DNA of 64,000 bases from Kamptonema formosum PCC 10802 (lineage in GTDB: Bacteria; Cyanobacteriota; Cyanobacteriia; Cyanobacteriales; Oscillatoriaceae): NCBI RefSeq assembly GCF_000332335.1, contig NZ_KB235948.1, positions 976,497 to 1,040,496 of the forward strand, written 5' to 3'. Shown here one piece after another: positions 40,436 to 49,122 of this stretch (position 1 is its first letter; each line of letters begins with the position of its first letter). Under the pieces are notes generated by a model. It was not told where the DNA came from. It made no database searches and saw only the letters and a program-made list of their open reading frames with translations. The position numbers were made by a program, and so were the translations under genes.

Positions 40436-41860
40436 TCAACTTTCCGATAGCGCGGCGAGCATTTCATCGATGTCGCCGTACCTGTCGCTGCTGCGGTATT
40501 GAGTGGCGCGGTCAATGATGCCGGCGAGATGAGTATCTACTCCCTGCAAATCAATTTTATCATCCCGCAAGCGCTGCCGGTATTCAGCATCGCCCAGCAC
40601 GCAGTACGCGGCTAAACGTCCGAGGGAGAAAATGTCATTTTGGGGCTTGCCTCGGTGGGGGTGTTTGTGAATCTGCATCTCCGGTGCCGAAAAAGAAGAC
40701 TCAAAATCATTGCCAAATACTTGTGTGGACAAGCGCCTGTCATCAATGAGCGGACTCGTCAATCCTGTGATTAAATGTTCTTCTCCTCCGTGAGATTCGA
40801 GATTGGGAGCAACTAAGACGTGTTCCGGTCTGATATCGTGGTGAATGATGTTTTGCCGGTGCAACTCCTTGACAGTATTAGCGAGATGTCTCACTAAAGA
40901 CTTGACAGTTGCCACCGGCAGTGATTTACGACGTTTGAGCAATTCAGCCAGCGTCTCGCCGTCAAAGCGTTTAAACGCTATCACCACCATATCTGGCAGT
41001 TCCTCGAAAGTGAGGACCTGCATCACATGGCGACTTGGAAATTTGTAAAGGGCTTTCATGCGTCGCTTCACGCGGTCGAGAAACCTGTCAGAATTGTCAT
41101 TCCACGGCCATTTCCGGTAAATCCTTACCTCCACCTGCTCTCCCGGCGGATCTTTTACTCCCTCGTAAGCAGTCATGGAAACAGGGCATCCGGGTTCGCT
41201 GCGGTTAAGCTGTTTGCCGAGACGGATTTGGCACAGTGAAATGCCACCTTTCGGCTGTTGGGGAAGTGCCTGGAGTTTCTCAAATATCAGGCGTCGCTTA
41301 TCCATTGTATAGGTGCGCCCTTTGTGAGCTTTTCCCTCCTCAATAATGGCACCCACAAGTTCGCTTAACTTAAGCACGCGCAGGTTGAAGACAAACCCAT
41401 CCTGGGTATGTGACTGATTATTTGGAGTTACCTCAGCATGATCCGGCACAACGATAAGAGATTGGACGCGATAATTTACCAAAGCTTTTATACCCTTGCA
41501 AGTCGCGTGCAAAATACTTCCTTTCTGCTTGGCGACGTGAAAGGGGTTAGCTAAACGTGAGAGTATTTTTGTCTTGTTGCCATTTTTCCTTTTGAATTCA
41601 GGGGAGGATGTGCGCCACTCAACATCACTGTTTCCTGGAATATTGTAGTAGCCAGGTTCATACTCCTTGGCGTCGATGGTATATGCAGCCCAAGGAAGCA
41701 GCAAGACGATATCGTGTTCGTTGGGATTGTAACGGTCGTTAACATTTGGCAGCAGGATATTGTGGGCGATGAAGCCATCTTCATCGAGCCGGCTCAGCTC
41801 CCGCACCACTGAACCCTCGAAAGCATTGCCGACAGGGTGTGAGGTATATTCCAGAGGCAT
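40436..41860 (-). CDS. NERD nuclease-pseudokinase fusion protein
   Basis: The 474-residue product joins two domains. Residues about 10-160 look like NERD, a restriction-like nuclease fold: EHDIVLLLPWAAYTIDAKEY shows the Asp and the D-x-K of the family. Residues about 240-470 are kinase-like, but the glycine loop is not recognisable, the HRDxKxxN loop reads HHDIRPEHV (residue about 343), and DFG is replaced by ITGL. It is therefore probably a pseudokinase. NERD-kinase fusions are known from PglW of BREX/Pgl phage resistance; similarity beyond the architecture is not claimed. The ATG overlaps the stop of PP2C copy B as TGATG, so the two are translationally coupled. Confidence 0.8.
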   Translation of the reverse strand: MPLEYTSHPVGNAFEGSVVRELSRLDEDGFIAHNILLPNVNDRYNPNEHDIVLLLPWAAYTIDAKEYEPGYYNIPGNSDVEWRTSSPEFKRKNGNKTKILSRLANPFHVAKQKGSILHATCKGIKALVNYRVQSLIVVPDHAEVTPNNQSHTQDGFVFNLRVLKLSELVGAIIEEGKAHKGRTYTMDKRRLIFEKLQALPQQPKGGISLCQIRLGKQLNRSEPGCPVSMTAYEGVKDPPGEQVEVRIYRKWPWNDNSDRFLDRVKRRMKALYKFPSRHVMQVLTFEELPDMVVIAFKRFDGETLAELLKRRKSLPVATVKSLVRHLANTVKELHRQNIIHHDIRPEHVLVAPNLESHGGEEHLITGLTSPLIDDRRLSTQVFGNDFESSFSAPEMQIHKHPHRGKPQNDIFSLGRLAAYCVLGDAEYRQRLRDDKIDLQGVDTHLAGIIDRATQYRSSDRYGDIDEMLAALSES

Positions 41861-42654
41861 CAGTTATCTCCAGGTTGAAAAGCAATCAAAGTCAAATCAT
41901 CAGTTTCGCCCGAGTCAGCCAGTTTTTTCGTAATCTCTTCCACCCCTTTCTGAAGATTCTCTGTACAGTCGCGAATTGTCTTGAGGAGGTTGGTCTTATG
42001 AAACCCCTCGTTTCCTGATATCACACCATCAGAACACAAAATCAGCAAACCGTCAAGCGGAATAGTATCTCTCCCGCTTATACCCTTCCAGTCCTTGGGC
42101 GGTGCGCCGATGTGATTCGACAAACTGGTACGCCCTTCCCTACTCTTGATTTTTTGGTCATCCACGGGAAACGCTAGGGAGAGTTCGCCATAGGGCGATA
42201 GCGTATACAGCCGGCTGTCGCCGCAATGCGCCCAGAAGAAGTTGCTCTCGCGCACGACAGCAAAAGTCAGCGTCGAAGTCGCTTTTTGATACTCCTCATC
42301 AGGCTCTTTCCGGCGTTCAGTGCGAAAGGTATCGTGAATCTCATCGAGCCATTGATGCATAATTTTCTCTTCTGATTCCGAAGAGTTAGGGGAGAGCAAC
42401 TTTTGCTCGTATTTGGGCAGAGTGCACCAAATCAGCTCAGCGCACTTATTGCTAGCCCACCAGCCATGCGGGGAACCTGTCACTCCGTCAGCGATTGCCA
42501 GCAGCCACATTTTACCACCGGCTATAGGGGCAATGAAAAAAGCATCGTCATTGACGGATTTGCCGGCACTTGTGCCTTTTCGCGTAGAGACACCAATCCT
42601 AGCTGTGGGCGAAGCTTGCTTGACTGTCTGCAACTTGGATCTATTATTCATCAC
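41860..42654 (-). CDS. PP2C-type Ser/Thr protein phosphatase, copy B
   Basis: The 264-residue product is the close paralogue of the phosphatase at 37129-37935. It differs by scattered substitutions and a three- or four-residue deletion near the C-terminus (SGETDDLTL against GETGGETDDLTL). Metal-binding positions are intact (SVNDDAFF, IADGVTG, CGDSRLY, CSDGVISG, TDDLTL). It lies 35 bases after the kinase gene and its stop overlaps the start of the NERD-pseudokinase gene. The arrangement kinase, phosphatase, pseudokinase in one coupled unit suggests a phosphorylation switch; that is inference. Confidence 0.9.
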   Translation of the reverse strand: MMNNRSKLQTVKQASPTARIGVSTRKGTSAGKSVNDDAFFIAPIAGGKMWLLAIADGVTGSPHGWWASNKCAELIWCTLPKYEQKLLSPNSSESEEKIMHQWLDEIHDTFRTERRKEPDEEYQKATSTLTFAVVRESNFFWAHCGDSRLYTLSPYGELSLAFPVDDQKIKSREGRTSLSNHIGAPPKDWKGISGRDTIPLDGLLILCSDGVISGNEGFHKTNLLKTIRDCTENLQKGVEEITKKLADSGETDDLTLIAFQPGDN

Positions 42655-42689
42655 AATGCTATCTCACATTAAAACTGCGCAGGATATTT

Positions 42690-45600
42690 TTAGGAAGCAA
42701 GAAGTTGCTCTAGTTCAGCAATCAGCTCTTTCCAACTCTGGTATCGGTCATTTTTATTGAAGGCTACCATTTTCAGGAGTACAGATTCCAGTTGCGCCGG
42801 CGCGTCAGTATCCGCGAGGATGTCCCGCAATGGGCGCAGCGACTGTGCGACTTCGCTACCCGAACATATATCATGTTTGTACTCGCTGTACTTATCCACC
42901 GGATAGGGAAATTCGCCGGCAAGCAGTTCGTAGAGAATCACGCCCAGGGCAAACATATCAGCCCGCAAGTCCATCTTATTGCCATATTCGGGAGCGCGAT
43001 AAATCATGCGGCGATCCACACCCTCAAGCGCCACCGTACTGGTTGGCCCGCCCGGAATGCGGGCCAAACCGAAGTCTAAAAGCTTGGCGTCAGGATTTTC
43101 GGTCGTTCCCATCACCATGATATTGCCCGGATGGATATCGCGATGGGCGAAATCGGACTTGTCAAAATCGCGCTCGACGACTTTCCCGGCATAGCTCAAA
43201 GCCTCAGCAATCTGGCGTCCGATTTCCGCAGCACTTTTCCAAGGCAGGGTAATTTTGTTGTCGAGCTTGTCTCCCACAGTTTCCCCATTGATAAACTCCA
43301 TGACCAAGCATTTATGCTCTTTAATAAAATCGCACGTCTTCACGATGTGCGGGTGATCCAGCCGCACCGCGATTTTTGCTTCTTGCTCCAATAACCTGGT
43401 GAAGTGCTGCAATTTTTCTGAAGTAGCTGCGTCGGTACGAACCAACTTCAGGGCCACACTCTTTGGCCCTGACCACTTCTCATCCGTGACCTCAGCCCGG
43501 TAAACCTGACCGAATGAACCTGTGCGCATCGGCGAAACAATGCGATAGCGATTCACAAAAGTTTCGCCGGAAGCCAGCGTCACCAGCTTGGGCGCAAGAC
43601 GTTCCTGAAGGCGAATCGCGGGTGCGAATGCGCCCCTGTCTGGATGCGCTCGCCGGCACAGTTCCTCACACTTATTGCGAACCGCATCCGGTAAGAACCG
43701 GCTCTCTAATTTGCCAGCAGAATAGCGCAACTCAGCTTCCAACACCAGCAATTCAGGTTGCTCCGGGAATTGCCGGTCTTGATTGAGATACCGCACAATT
43801 GCCAGCGCCAGATCGATCGCTGTTTTGCCCCATTCCTCGCCATCGTCGCTAGGACGGGTGAAGATATCAAAAAAAGCCATACAGGTCGCCCAGTGGGTTG
43901 GTGCGGCGAGCAGCGCTTGGACAATTCCGTCCGCAGCCTCAATCCAATTGTCCCAATTGCCCTCCCCCTTGCACATCTGGAATTTCTGCCGAGCTTTTTG
44001 CAGCGCCAATGGCCACTCCCAAGGCTGGAGCCGGCATTTCTGAGCAGCCGAATTGACAGTAATGTTAATCCCCGCTGCAGCGGAGTCGCTCTCCAATTTA
44101 GCCACCGCCAGCGCCAAACCGTACAGCTTCAGACTCAGCAACTGACTAGCAACAGTCGCAATAGTAGCTGCTGTAACACCGGCATCCTTACTGTTCAAAA
44201 ACAGCAGCGCTGTCTGAAAATAATCGCTTTTCCCCTCAGGTTCTTGGGTGCTCCTAGCGCGATACCACCGCACAGCCAGGTTGTCCGGGTTCTGTTTGGA
44301 CAGGACATCGAAGAACGCAAAAGCGCACCAAGGCTTGTTAGCCGTTTTCAGCTGGCTGTACACCTTCTCAAGTCTCCCGATCGCCGGCTCCCGAATCGTC
44401 TCCTCAATTGTTTTGCGAGGCTCCGTCTTCATTATACCACCTTCTAGCTGGTAATTCTCGTTCTCGCCCCACAACTTTTCCAAATTTGCCAGAAACTCCG
44501 CCTGCTGTTTGAGCAGTATGGCTTCTGCAAGGTTGGGTTTTAGGTTCAGCGCCCGCTCCGCGTGTGACAGCGCTTTCTGAAGGTACTCTAACGCAGGTGA
44601 GTTGAACCTCGCCAACTCCAAGGACAGGCGTGCCAGGATAATTTCTATTCTAAAATGCGGGCTGTCGCCCATCTCCTCCTGCAGCCGTGAGAAAAAGGCG
44701 TAAATTTTTTCTAGGGAAAGTAAAGACGGGTAGCTGCTGGAAAACTCTTCCAAAGATTGACACACCCTAATAACGACAGCTTGCACATCCCAGTTCCCCG
44801 CCAACCACTTTTGGGAGTTTGATTCCAGAGAATTCAGCACCCCGGACAAAGATTCGCTCCCGCCGCGAGCCACTTCCAAATAGGACGAGACAAACATTGC
44901 CTTCAGCCAGGTTGCCGAAAGCAGTTTTTCGGCTTCCAGCAGATTAATAGTGTTAACCAGAACCTCGTGATTAGCCTCGCTTGTGACTTGCTTTTGGATT
45001 TTCTGCACCTCAGGGATGGAATTTGATTCTTTCGGCTGAATCTGGCGGAGCCGGTCAAGCAGTGAATCTGGAGTCACTTCAGTGGAAGCACCGGCTGTGC
45101 TGGTTAGAGGCGGCTGTTGGGGGGGCGGCGCAGCCGGCTGTCTGAGCGCCGAGCTGAATCTCGCCCTTAACCTTTCCAGTTCTGCTGCGAGCAACTGCAA
45201 ATCCGCCTCTGGTTGGAGACGTTCCGCCAAATCGAGCAGATTCCCTATCAGTTCCAACTTCAGACTGTCTTGGAGTTGCTGACTGTTTCGGACATCCGTT
45301 TGAAGTTGCTTCAGATTCTGTTGCAGCTCTTGGCAGGTTGGTTGTGCTTCGCGCCGCGCCCTAGCTGCCTCTCTTTCCTCAAGCATTTCCCGGAAGCCAT
45401 CCCGCCATCCGCCCAACCGCGCGATTAGCTCTCGCACCGGCAGGGAAGCCGGCGATTCCTCTTGACACTGCGCAACAATCTCAGCTAGTTCCTCGTACAC
45501 AGCTGAGTTTCCCAGCAGTTCCTGCATTTCAGCTAAAAATCCCTCACCCTCTTTCCCTATCTGCTCGATCGCCCTCGCCGCGCTCAGAATTTCACCCACC

Positions 45601-45713
45601 GATGGCTCCTCCTTACCACTTCCCCAGATTTCTGTCAAGCGGTCAATCAGAGTATTGATGGACTGGAAAAGCGGCGAGTCTTCTAAGCGATTCATCGGGA
45701 CACCCCTGGCCAT
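42690..45713 (-). CDS. Helical-repeat protein with C-terminal Ser/Thr kinase (copy B)
   Basis: The 1007-residue product has a helical N-terminal part of about 720 residues (TPR-like segment LEYLQKALSHAERALNLKPN) and a kinase domain at about 722-1000. Kinase marks are RTGSFGQVYRAE (glycine loop), VALKLVR (ATP-binding Lys, residue about 754), HRDIHPGN (catalytic loop, residue about 858-865) and LLDFGLAR. The Lys normally found two residues after the catalytic Asp is His here, a variant seen in some atypical and small-molecule kinases, so activity is likely but not certain. It heads the block PP2C-B, NERD-pseudokinase. Copy A at 38040-40205 lacks the kinase. Confidence 0.88.
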   Translation of the reverse strand: MARGVPMNRLEDSPLFQSINTLIDRLTEIWGSGKEEPSVGEILSAARAIEQIGKEGEGFLAEMQELLGNSAVYEELAEIVAQCQEESPASLPVRELIARLGGWRDGFREMLEEREAARARREAQPTCQELQQNLKQLQTDVRNSQQLQDSLKLELIGNLLDLAERLQPEADLQLLAAELERLRARFSSALRQPAAPPPQQPPLTSTAGASTEVTPDSLLDRLRQIQPKESNSIPEVQKIQKQVTSEANHEVLVNTINLLEAEKLLSATWLKAMFVSSYLEVARGGSESLSGVLNSLESNSQKWLAGNWDVQAVVIRVCQSLEEFSSSYPSLLSLEKIYAFFSRLQEEMGDSPHFRIEIILARLSLELARFNSPALEYLQKALSHAERALNLKPNLAEAILLKQQAEFLANLEKLWGENENYQLEGGIMKTEPRKTIEETIREPAIGRLEKVYSQLKTANKPWCAFAFFDVLSKQNPDNLAVRWYRARSTQEPEGKSDYFQTALLFLNSKDAGVTAATIATVASQLLSLKLYGLALAVAKLESDSAAAGINITVNSAAQKCRLQPWEWPLALQKARQKFQMCKGEGNWDNWIEAADGIVQALLAAPTHWATCMAFFDIFTRPSDDGEEWGKTAIDLALAIVRYLNQDRQFPEQPELLVLEAELRYSAGKLESRFLPDAVRNKCEELCRRAHPDRGAFAPAIRLQERLAPKLVTLASGETFVNRYRIVSPMRTGSFGQVYRAEVTDEKWSGPKSVALKLVRTDAATSEKLQHFTRLLEQEAKIAVRLDHPHIVKTCDFIKEHKCLVMEFINGETVGDKLDNKITLPWKSAAEIGRQIAEALSYAGKVVERDFDKSDFAHRDIHPGNIMVMGTTENPDAKLLDFGLARIPGGPTSTVALEGVDRRMIYRAPEYGNKMDLRADMFALGVILYELLAGEFPYPVDKYSEYKHDICSGSEVAQSLRPLRDILADTDAPAQLESVLLKMVAFNKNDRYQSWKELIAELEQLLAS

Positions 45714-46148
45714 TGAGCAATACAGAGTGGGATAACAGAATTATACATCTTAAGCGCAAGCGCAACACAAAACTAGACTGCCAATTGCCGGTCCTGCCCT
45801 CCCTCCCACACCGGCATCCAGACATCAGCCCAATTATATAGTATCTGGCGCACAAGAGATGCCCCTCTCCTTCTTCCTTGGCGTCCTTGGCGTCTTGGCG
45901 GTTAATTAATTTAACCCTCTAGACAGAGAGCGCAATTATATGGTAAAGAGCGCAGGGGAGATCGCCCTCCCCTTCTTCCGGGCGCGTCCTCTGCGTCTTG
46001 GCGGTTAATTAGTTTAACCCTCTAGACAGAGAGCGCAATTATATGGTAAAGAGCGCAGGGGAGATAGCCCTCCCCTTCTTCCGGGCGCTTCCTCAGCGTG
46101 AACCCTGCGGGAAGCCACTACCCTTGTCTATTGCGGTTTAACCCCATC
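45714..46148. repeat. 103-bp tandem repeat upstream of the kinase gene
   Basis: No gene. After a promoter region shared with copy A (to about 45830), a 103-bp unit is repeated from about 45864: GTTAATTAATTTAACCCTCT starts at 45901 and its second copy at 46004, followed by a partial third. Units contain GGCGTCTTGGCGGTTAATT and AGAGCGCAATTATATGG. A single related unit stands at about 40355-40425, upstream of copy A, and a fragment at 35470-35560. Confidence 0.7.
45740..45745 (-). promoter_or_regulatory. -10 of the kinase gene (copy B)
   Basis: TATAAT on the minus strand (45745 to 45740), about 27 bases before the ATG at 45713. It has the same context as the copy A promoter at 40232, so promoter and gene were duplicated together. 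Confidence 0.55.
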
Positions 46149-46685
46149 TTACTTGCGCCGGTTTATCCAATCTTCCCCACCCGGTAACTGAGATAAATAC
46201 TCAATCACCGCTGCCGGTAACTCCTTAGCTGAATGGGAATATGTCAGAGCTAATAACTTCTGAGCTGTCTCCATAACTTGAGGTCTGTCCAGTATCTCTG
46301 CCAGTTCAAATGGACTGTAGGCTCCATCCATCACTTCCTCACTCGCACCGGCAATCGCATCCTCAATAATTGCGTCCTCCAGCAACCTCGCCCATTCATC
46401 TGCTTTGATATAATATGAAGTCTGATTTTCCTTGAGATTCAGGTCTTGTATTTCTCGAATGGCCACTCGAATCGACGACACCCAAGACCCCGTTAAGCGC
46501 TGCTCTACTTGATTTTTTATCAAATGAATTAGCAGGACTCTCAAAAAAGACTTGATTTTTCGCAGAATTTCCTTTTTACTCATCCCTTCTAGCTCATCCA
46601 CTATCGCTAAAGCATCTGCGTACCGCCCTTCCAGGATGCTCGCTCTTAATTCTGTCAGTTCTTGCGTCATATTTCTGTCCCTCAA
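46149..46685 (-). CDS. DUF29-like protein, copy 1
   Basis: The 178-residue product has the layout of DUF29 proteins: an opening helix pair (YADALAIVDELEGMSKKEI), a conserved RVLLIHLIKNQVEQRLTGSW segment and IRVAIREI. The C-terminal half (ALTYSHSAKELPA, QLPGGEDWINRRK) is shared with its neighbour at 46790. DUF29 is a helical family of unknown function that is common in cyanobacteria in many copies. The start shown may be upstream of the true ATG, since MTQELTELRASI (46670) matches the neighbour's start exactly. The two are a tandem pair on the same strand. Confidence 0.75.
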   Translation of the reverse strand: MRDRNMTQELTELRASILEGRYADALAIVDELEGMSKKEILRKIKSFLRVLLIHLIKNQVEQRLTGSWVSSIRVAIREIQDLNLKENQTSYYIKADEWARLLEDAIIEDAIAGASEEVMDGAYSPFELAEILDRPQVMETAQKLLALTYSHSAKELPAAVIEYLSQLPGGEDWINRRK

Positions 46686-46789
46686 AACTTCTGGCTGCTA
46701 AGCTTAATATAGCACGAGCGCTTCCTCCAGGATTCAACCGGCTGAAAGCAGCGCTCTCCGGGGAGATCGCCCCTAACCTGATGGCAATC

Positions 46790-47308
46790 TTACTTACGCC
46801 GGTTTATCCAATCTTCCCCACCAGGCAACTGAGCTAAATACTCATCCAAGATAGCCGGCAACTCTTTGGCTGAATGAATGTAAGTGAGAGCTAGCAGCTC
46901 AGTCGCAGTCTGTATGACTTGTGGTTTCCCCACCATTTCTGAGAGTTGCAAACGGTTATATCTTCCATTCATCACTTCCTCACTTGCCTCGGCAATCGCG
47001 TCCTCAATCACATCCTCTAGCACATCTTCCCACTCATCGAGATTGATGTAATAGGAGGTTTTGTTATCCTTGATATTCAGCTTTTTAATTTCTCGGATGG
47101 AAGTGCGAATCGAATTGGCCCAAGATCCCGTTAATCGCTGCTCTACTTGGTTCTTAATCAAATGAACCAGCAGGACCAGAAGATAAGATTGTATATTTCG
47201 CAGAATTCCCTGTTTGCTCATCCCTTCTAGCTCATCCACAATCGCCAAAGCATCTGCGTAGCGCCCCTCCAGGATACTCGCTCTTAAGTCTGTCAGTTCT
47301 TGCGTCAT
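46790..47308 (-). CDS. DUF29-like protein, copy 2
   Basis: The 172-residue product begins MTQELTDLRASILEGRYADA, nearly identical to copy 1, and keeps the HLIKNQVEQRLTGSW segment and the QLPGGEDWINRRK end. The middle (residues about 75-135) has diverged more than the ends, which suggests recombination or selection on that part. It lies 104 bases before copy 1, so they may be co-transcribed. No known function; a role in the accessory region is possible only by context. Confidence 0.78.
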   Translation of the reverse strand: MTQELTDLRASILEGRYADALAIVDELEGMSKQGILRNIQSYLLVLLVHLIKNQVEQRLTGSWANSIRTSIREIKKLNIKDNKTSYYINLDEWEDVLEDVIEDAIAEASEEVMNGRYNRLQLSEMVGKPQVIQTATELLALTYIHSAKELPAILDEYLAQLPGGEDWINRRK

Positions 47309-47516
47309 ATTTTTGCTTTCAAAACTTAATTACGCTAAACTCAATATAGCACTTAAACCCTGCAGGTGCAAGATTCAACCGGCAGTCGCGCCGGCACGGC
47401 AGTTTTGGCATCCATCCCACTCACCGGCAGCACCGGCAATCCCTCACACGCCCCACACACATTTTAGCCAGCAGCGTGCTAGAATAATACCAGTTACTAC
47501 CTCTTGACTAATCCTT

Positions 47517-48074
47517 ATGCAAGTCCAGCTGCAATACCTCAGCTTTGCTGAATACGTCGAATGTGAAAAAAACAGCCAGATTCGCCACGAATACGTCGGC
47601 GGTCAAATCTTTGCCATGACCGGCAGCAGCCAGGAACACAACCTCCTTGTCGGCAATATCTACGCTCGGTTGCGCCCCCACCTGCGAGGCACCTCCTGTC
47701 GAGCCTTTGTGTCAGATATGAAAGTTAGGATAGAAGCTGCCAACACCGGCTACTATCCGGATATCATGGTAGTTTGCGACCCCGCAGACAGAGACAGATA
47801 TGTCAAAACCAGCCCCACCTTAATAGTCGAAGTCCTCTCCCCAAGTACAGAATCCACCGACCGGCGAGAAAAATTGTTAAACTATCAAAAACTGCCCAGC
47901 CTTCAAGAATACATCTTAGTCTCCCAAGAAGAAATCAAAATAGAAATCTACCGGAAAGACACGCAAGGCAACTGGACACTAGAAACCTTAGGCAAAGACG
48001 ATCAACTCCGATTTGAGTCTGTCGGGTTAACCGTGACACTGGCCGAAATCTATGAAGACGTGTTTACTGTCTAG
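47517..48074 (+). CDS. Uma2 family (DUF820) putative endonuclease
   Basis: The 185-residue product has the features of Uma2, a PD-(D/E)xK-fold family greatly expanded in cyanobacteria. It shows the opening FAEYVECEKNSQIRHEYVGG with the catalytic Glu, MTGSSQEHNLLVGNIYARL, VSDMKVRI and YYPDIMVVCD with the active-site Asp, and PTLIVEVLSPSTESTDRREK with the E-x-L/K pair. In many genomes these genes are mobile and of unknown role. It is a single gene, divergent from the DUF29-like pair. Confidence 0.92.
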   Translation: MQVQLQYLSFAEYVECEKNSQIRHEYVGGQIFAMTGSSQEHNLLVGNIYARLRPHLRGTSCRAFVSDMKVRIEAANTGYYPDIMVVCDPADRDRYVKTSPTLIVEVLSPSTESTDRREKLLNYQKLPSLQEYILVSQEEIKIEIYRKDTQGNWTLETLGKDDQLRFESVGLTVTLAEIYEDVFTV

Positions 48075-48498
48075 GGTAAAAAGGTAAACAAAATTAAAGC
48101 CGTGCTATCTGTTCGCCAACCCTAGGGGCGCAATTGAGACTTTTAATTTGCTTGTTGGGAAAAGGGGGCAGCTCCCCCACAGTCGCCTTTTTTAGCTGTA
48201 GGGGCGGGCCCCCGTGCCATCGGTGTCAACTTAAGCTGTGTCCCGCAGTCTCTAGGCGGTTGAAACCGCAGCTATACAGACCAAACCCGCCTGCGCGGGT
48301 TTGAAAAGTCCCGCTCTTCTCTTAAGTCCGCGAAGGCGGACTTCGTTTGTGTAGCCGCGATTTCCAATCGCCGGGAGCTTAAGTTGACACCAGTGGCCCC
48401 CGTGCCCGCCCCGGAAGAATAAATGCGCAACACCTTACAGTAGGCACCGGCATCCCGCCTGTCGTGCAAAAACCGGCGTCTCGCCTGTGGGTAGAAGC
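48075..48498. repeat. Intergenic region containing the MITE-B element
   Basis: About 420 bases without a gene, mostly repeats. The core is the MITE-B element listed at 48219-48394. The sequence before it (48125-48206) and after it (48407-48498) shows no gene and no further structure I can name. Confidence 0.6.
48219..48394. mobile_element. MITE-B element with 12-bp flanking direct repeat
   Basis: A 176-bp element with inverted ends GGTGTCAACTTAAGCT (48222-48237) and AGCTTAAGTTGACACC (48376-48391). Each half carries the same palindromic core as the repeats at 153-395, so the element is two such units head to head. It is flanked by the direct repeat GGCCCCCGTGCC at 48207-48218 and 48395-48406, a likely target-site duplication. 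No ORF. A one-ended relative lies at 59312-59391. Confidence 0.75.
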
Positions 48499-49122
48499 TC
48501 ACTTCCTCCCGTGAAGCACCTGCAAACTCCCCCCTGCATACAGCACCGGCTCCCTAACCGCAAACCCCACCTCCCTTAGCGCACCGGCAAGATCGGTATC
48601 GAGCAGCTGCCACGCCGTCTCCGTCTCAAACAGCCAGAGAAACACCGCCACCCCGGGCCAAAAAACCGGATTGGTGGGCCGGTGAAAATCCACTAGCGCA
48701 AACACGCCACCTGGCTTGAGCACCCGATACACTTCTTGAATAATTTGCCTTAGCTGAACCGGCTCCATCTCGTGCATCGCCGCACTCGTATGAACTAAGT
48801 CAAAATGCTCATCCGGGAGCGGCATCCTCTCAGCAAACGCCTCCACATAAGACGCCTGAGGGACATTTTGCCGCGCCCGCTTCAGAGACAGCGGGGAAGC
48901 ATCCAAGCCGGTGACATCCCGCGAATACTGTACCAGCAATTGAGTCGCCTGACCGCTGCCGCAACAGAGGTCCAGCACCTTCGTCTCTGGAGTCACAGTC
49001 AGCCCAGCCAGAGCCAGCCGGCGGAATCGCCCCTCACCGCCAACGCTGAGAGCAGCCAGACGCGAGATCCCATCGTACAGCCACTGATAGCGGTAACTCC
49101 AGTCCCTGAGAATGGTGGCCAC
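48499..49122 (-). CDS. SAM-dependent methyltransferase
   Basis: The 207-residue product is a class I methyltransferase. Motif I is VLDLCCGSGQATQLLV, the acidic loop VTGLDASPLSL follows, then the motif with YVEAFAERMPLPDEHFDLVHTSAAMHEM, and FALVDFHRP. It resembles small quinone/lipid-type methyltransferases but the substrate is unknown. The ATG at 49120-49122 faces hemH, which starts 112 bases away on the other strand, so they may share a control region. The first 35 residues are more variable than the rest. Confidence 0.88.
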   Translation of the reverse strand: MATILRDWSYRYQWLYDGISRLAALSVGGEGRFRRLALAGLTVTPETKVLDLCCGSGQATQLLVQYSRDVTGLDASPLSLKRARQNVPQASYVEAFAERMPLPDEHFDLVHTSAAMHEMEPVQLRQIIQEVYRVLKPGGVFALVDFHRPTNPVFWPGVAVFLWLFETETAWQLLDTDLAGALREVGFAVREPVLYAGGSLQVLHGRK

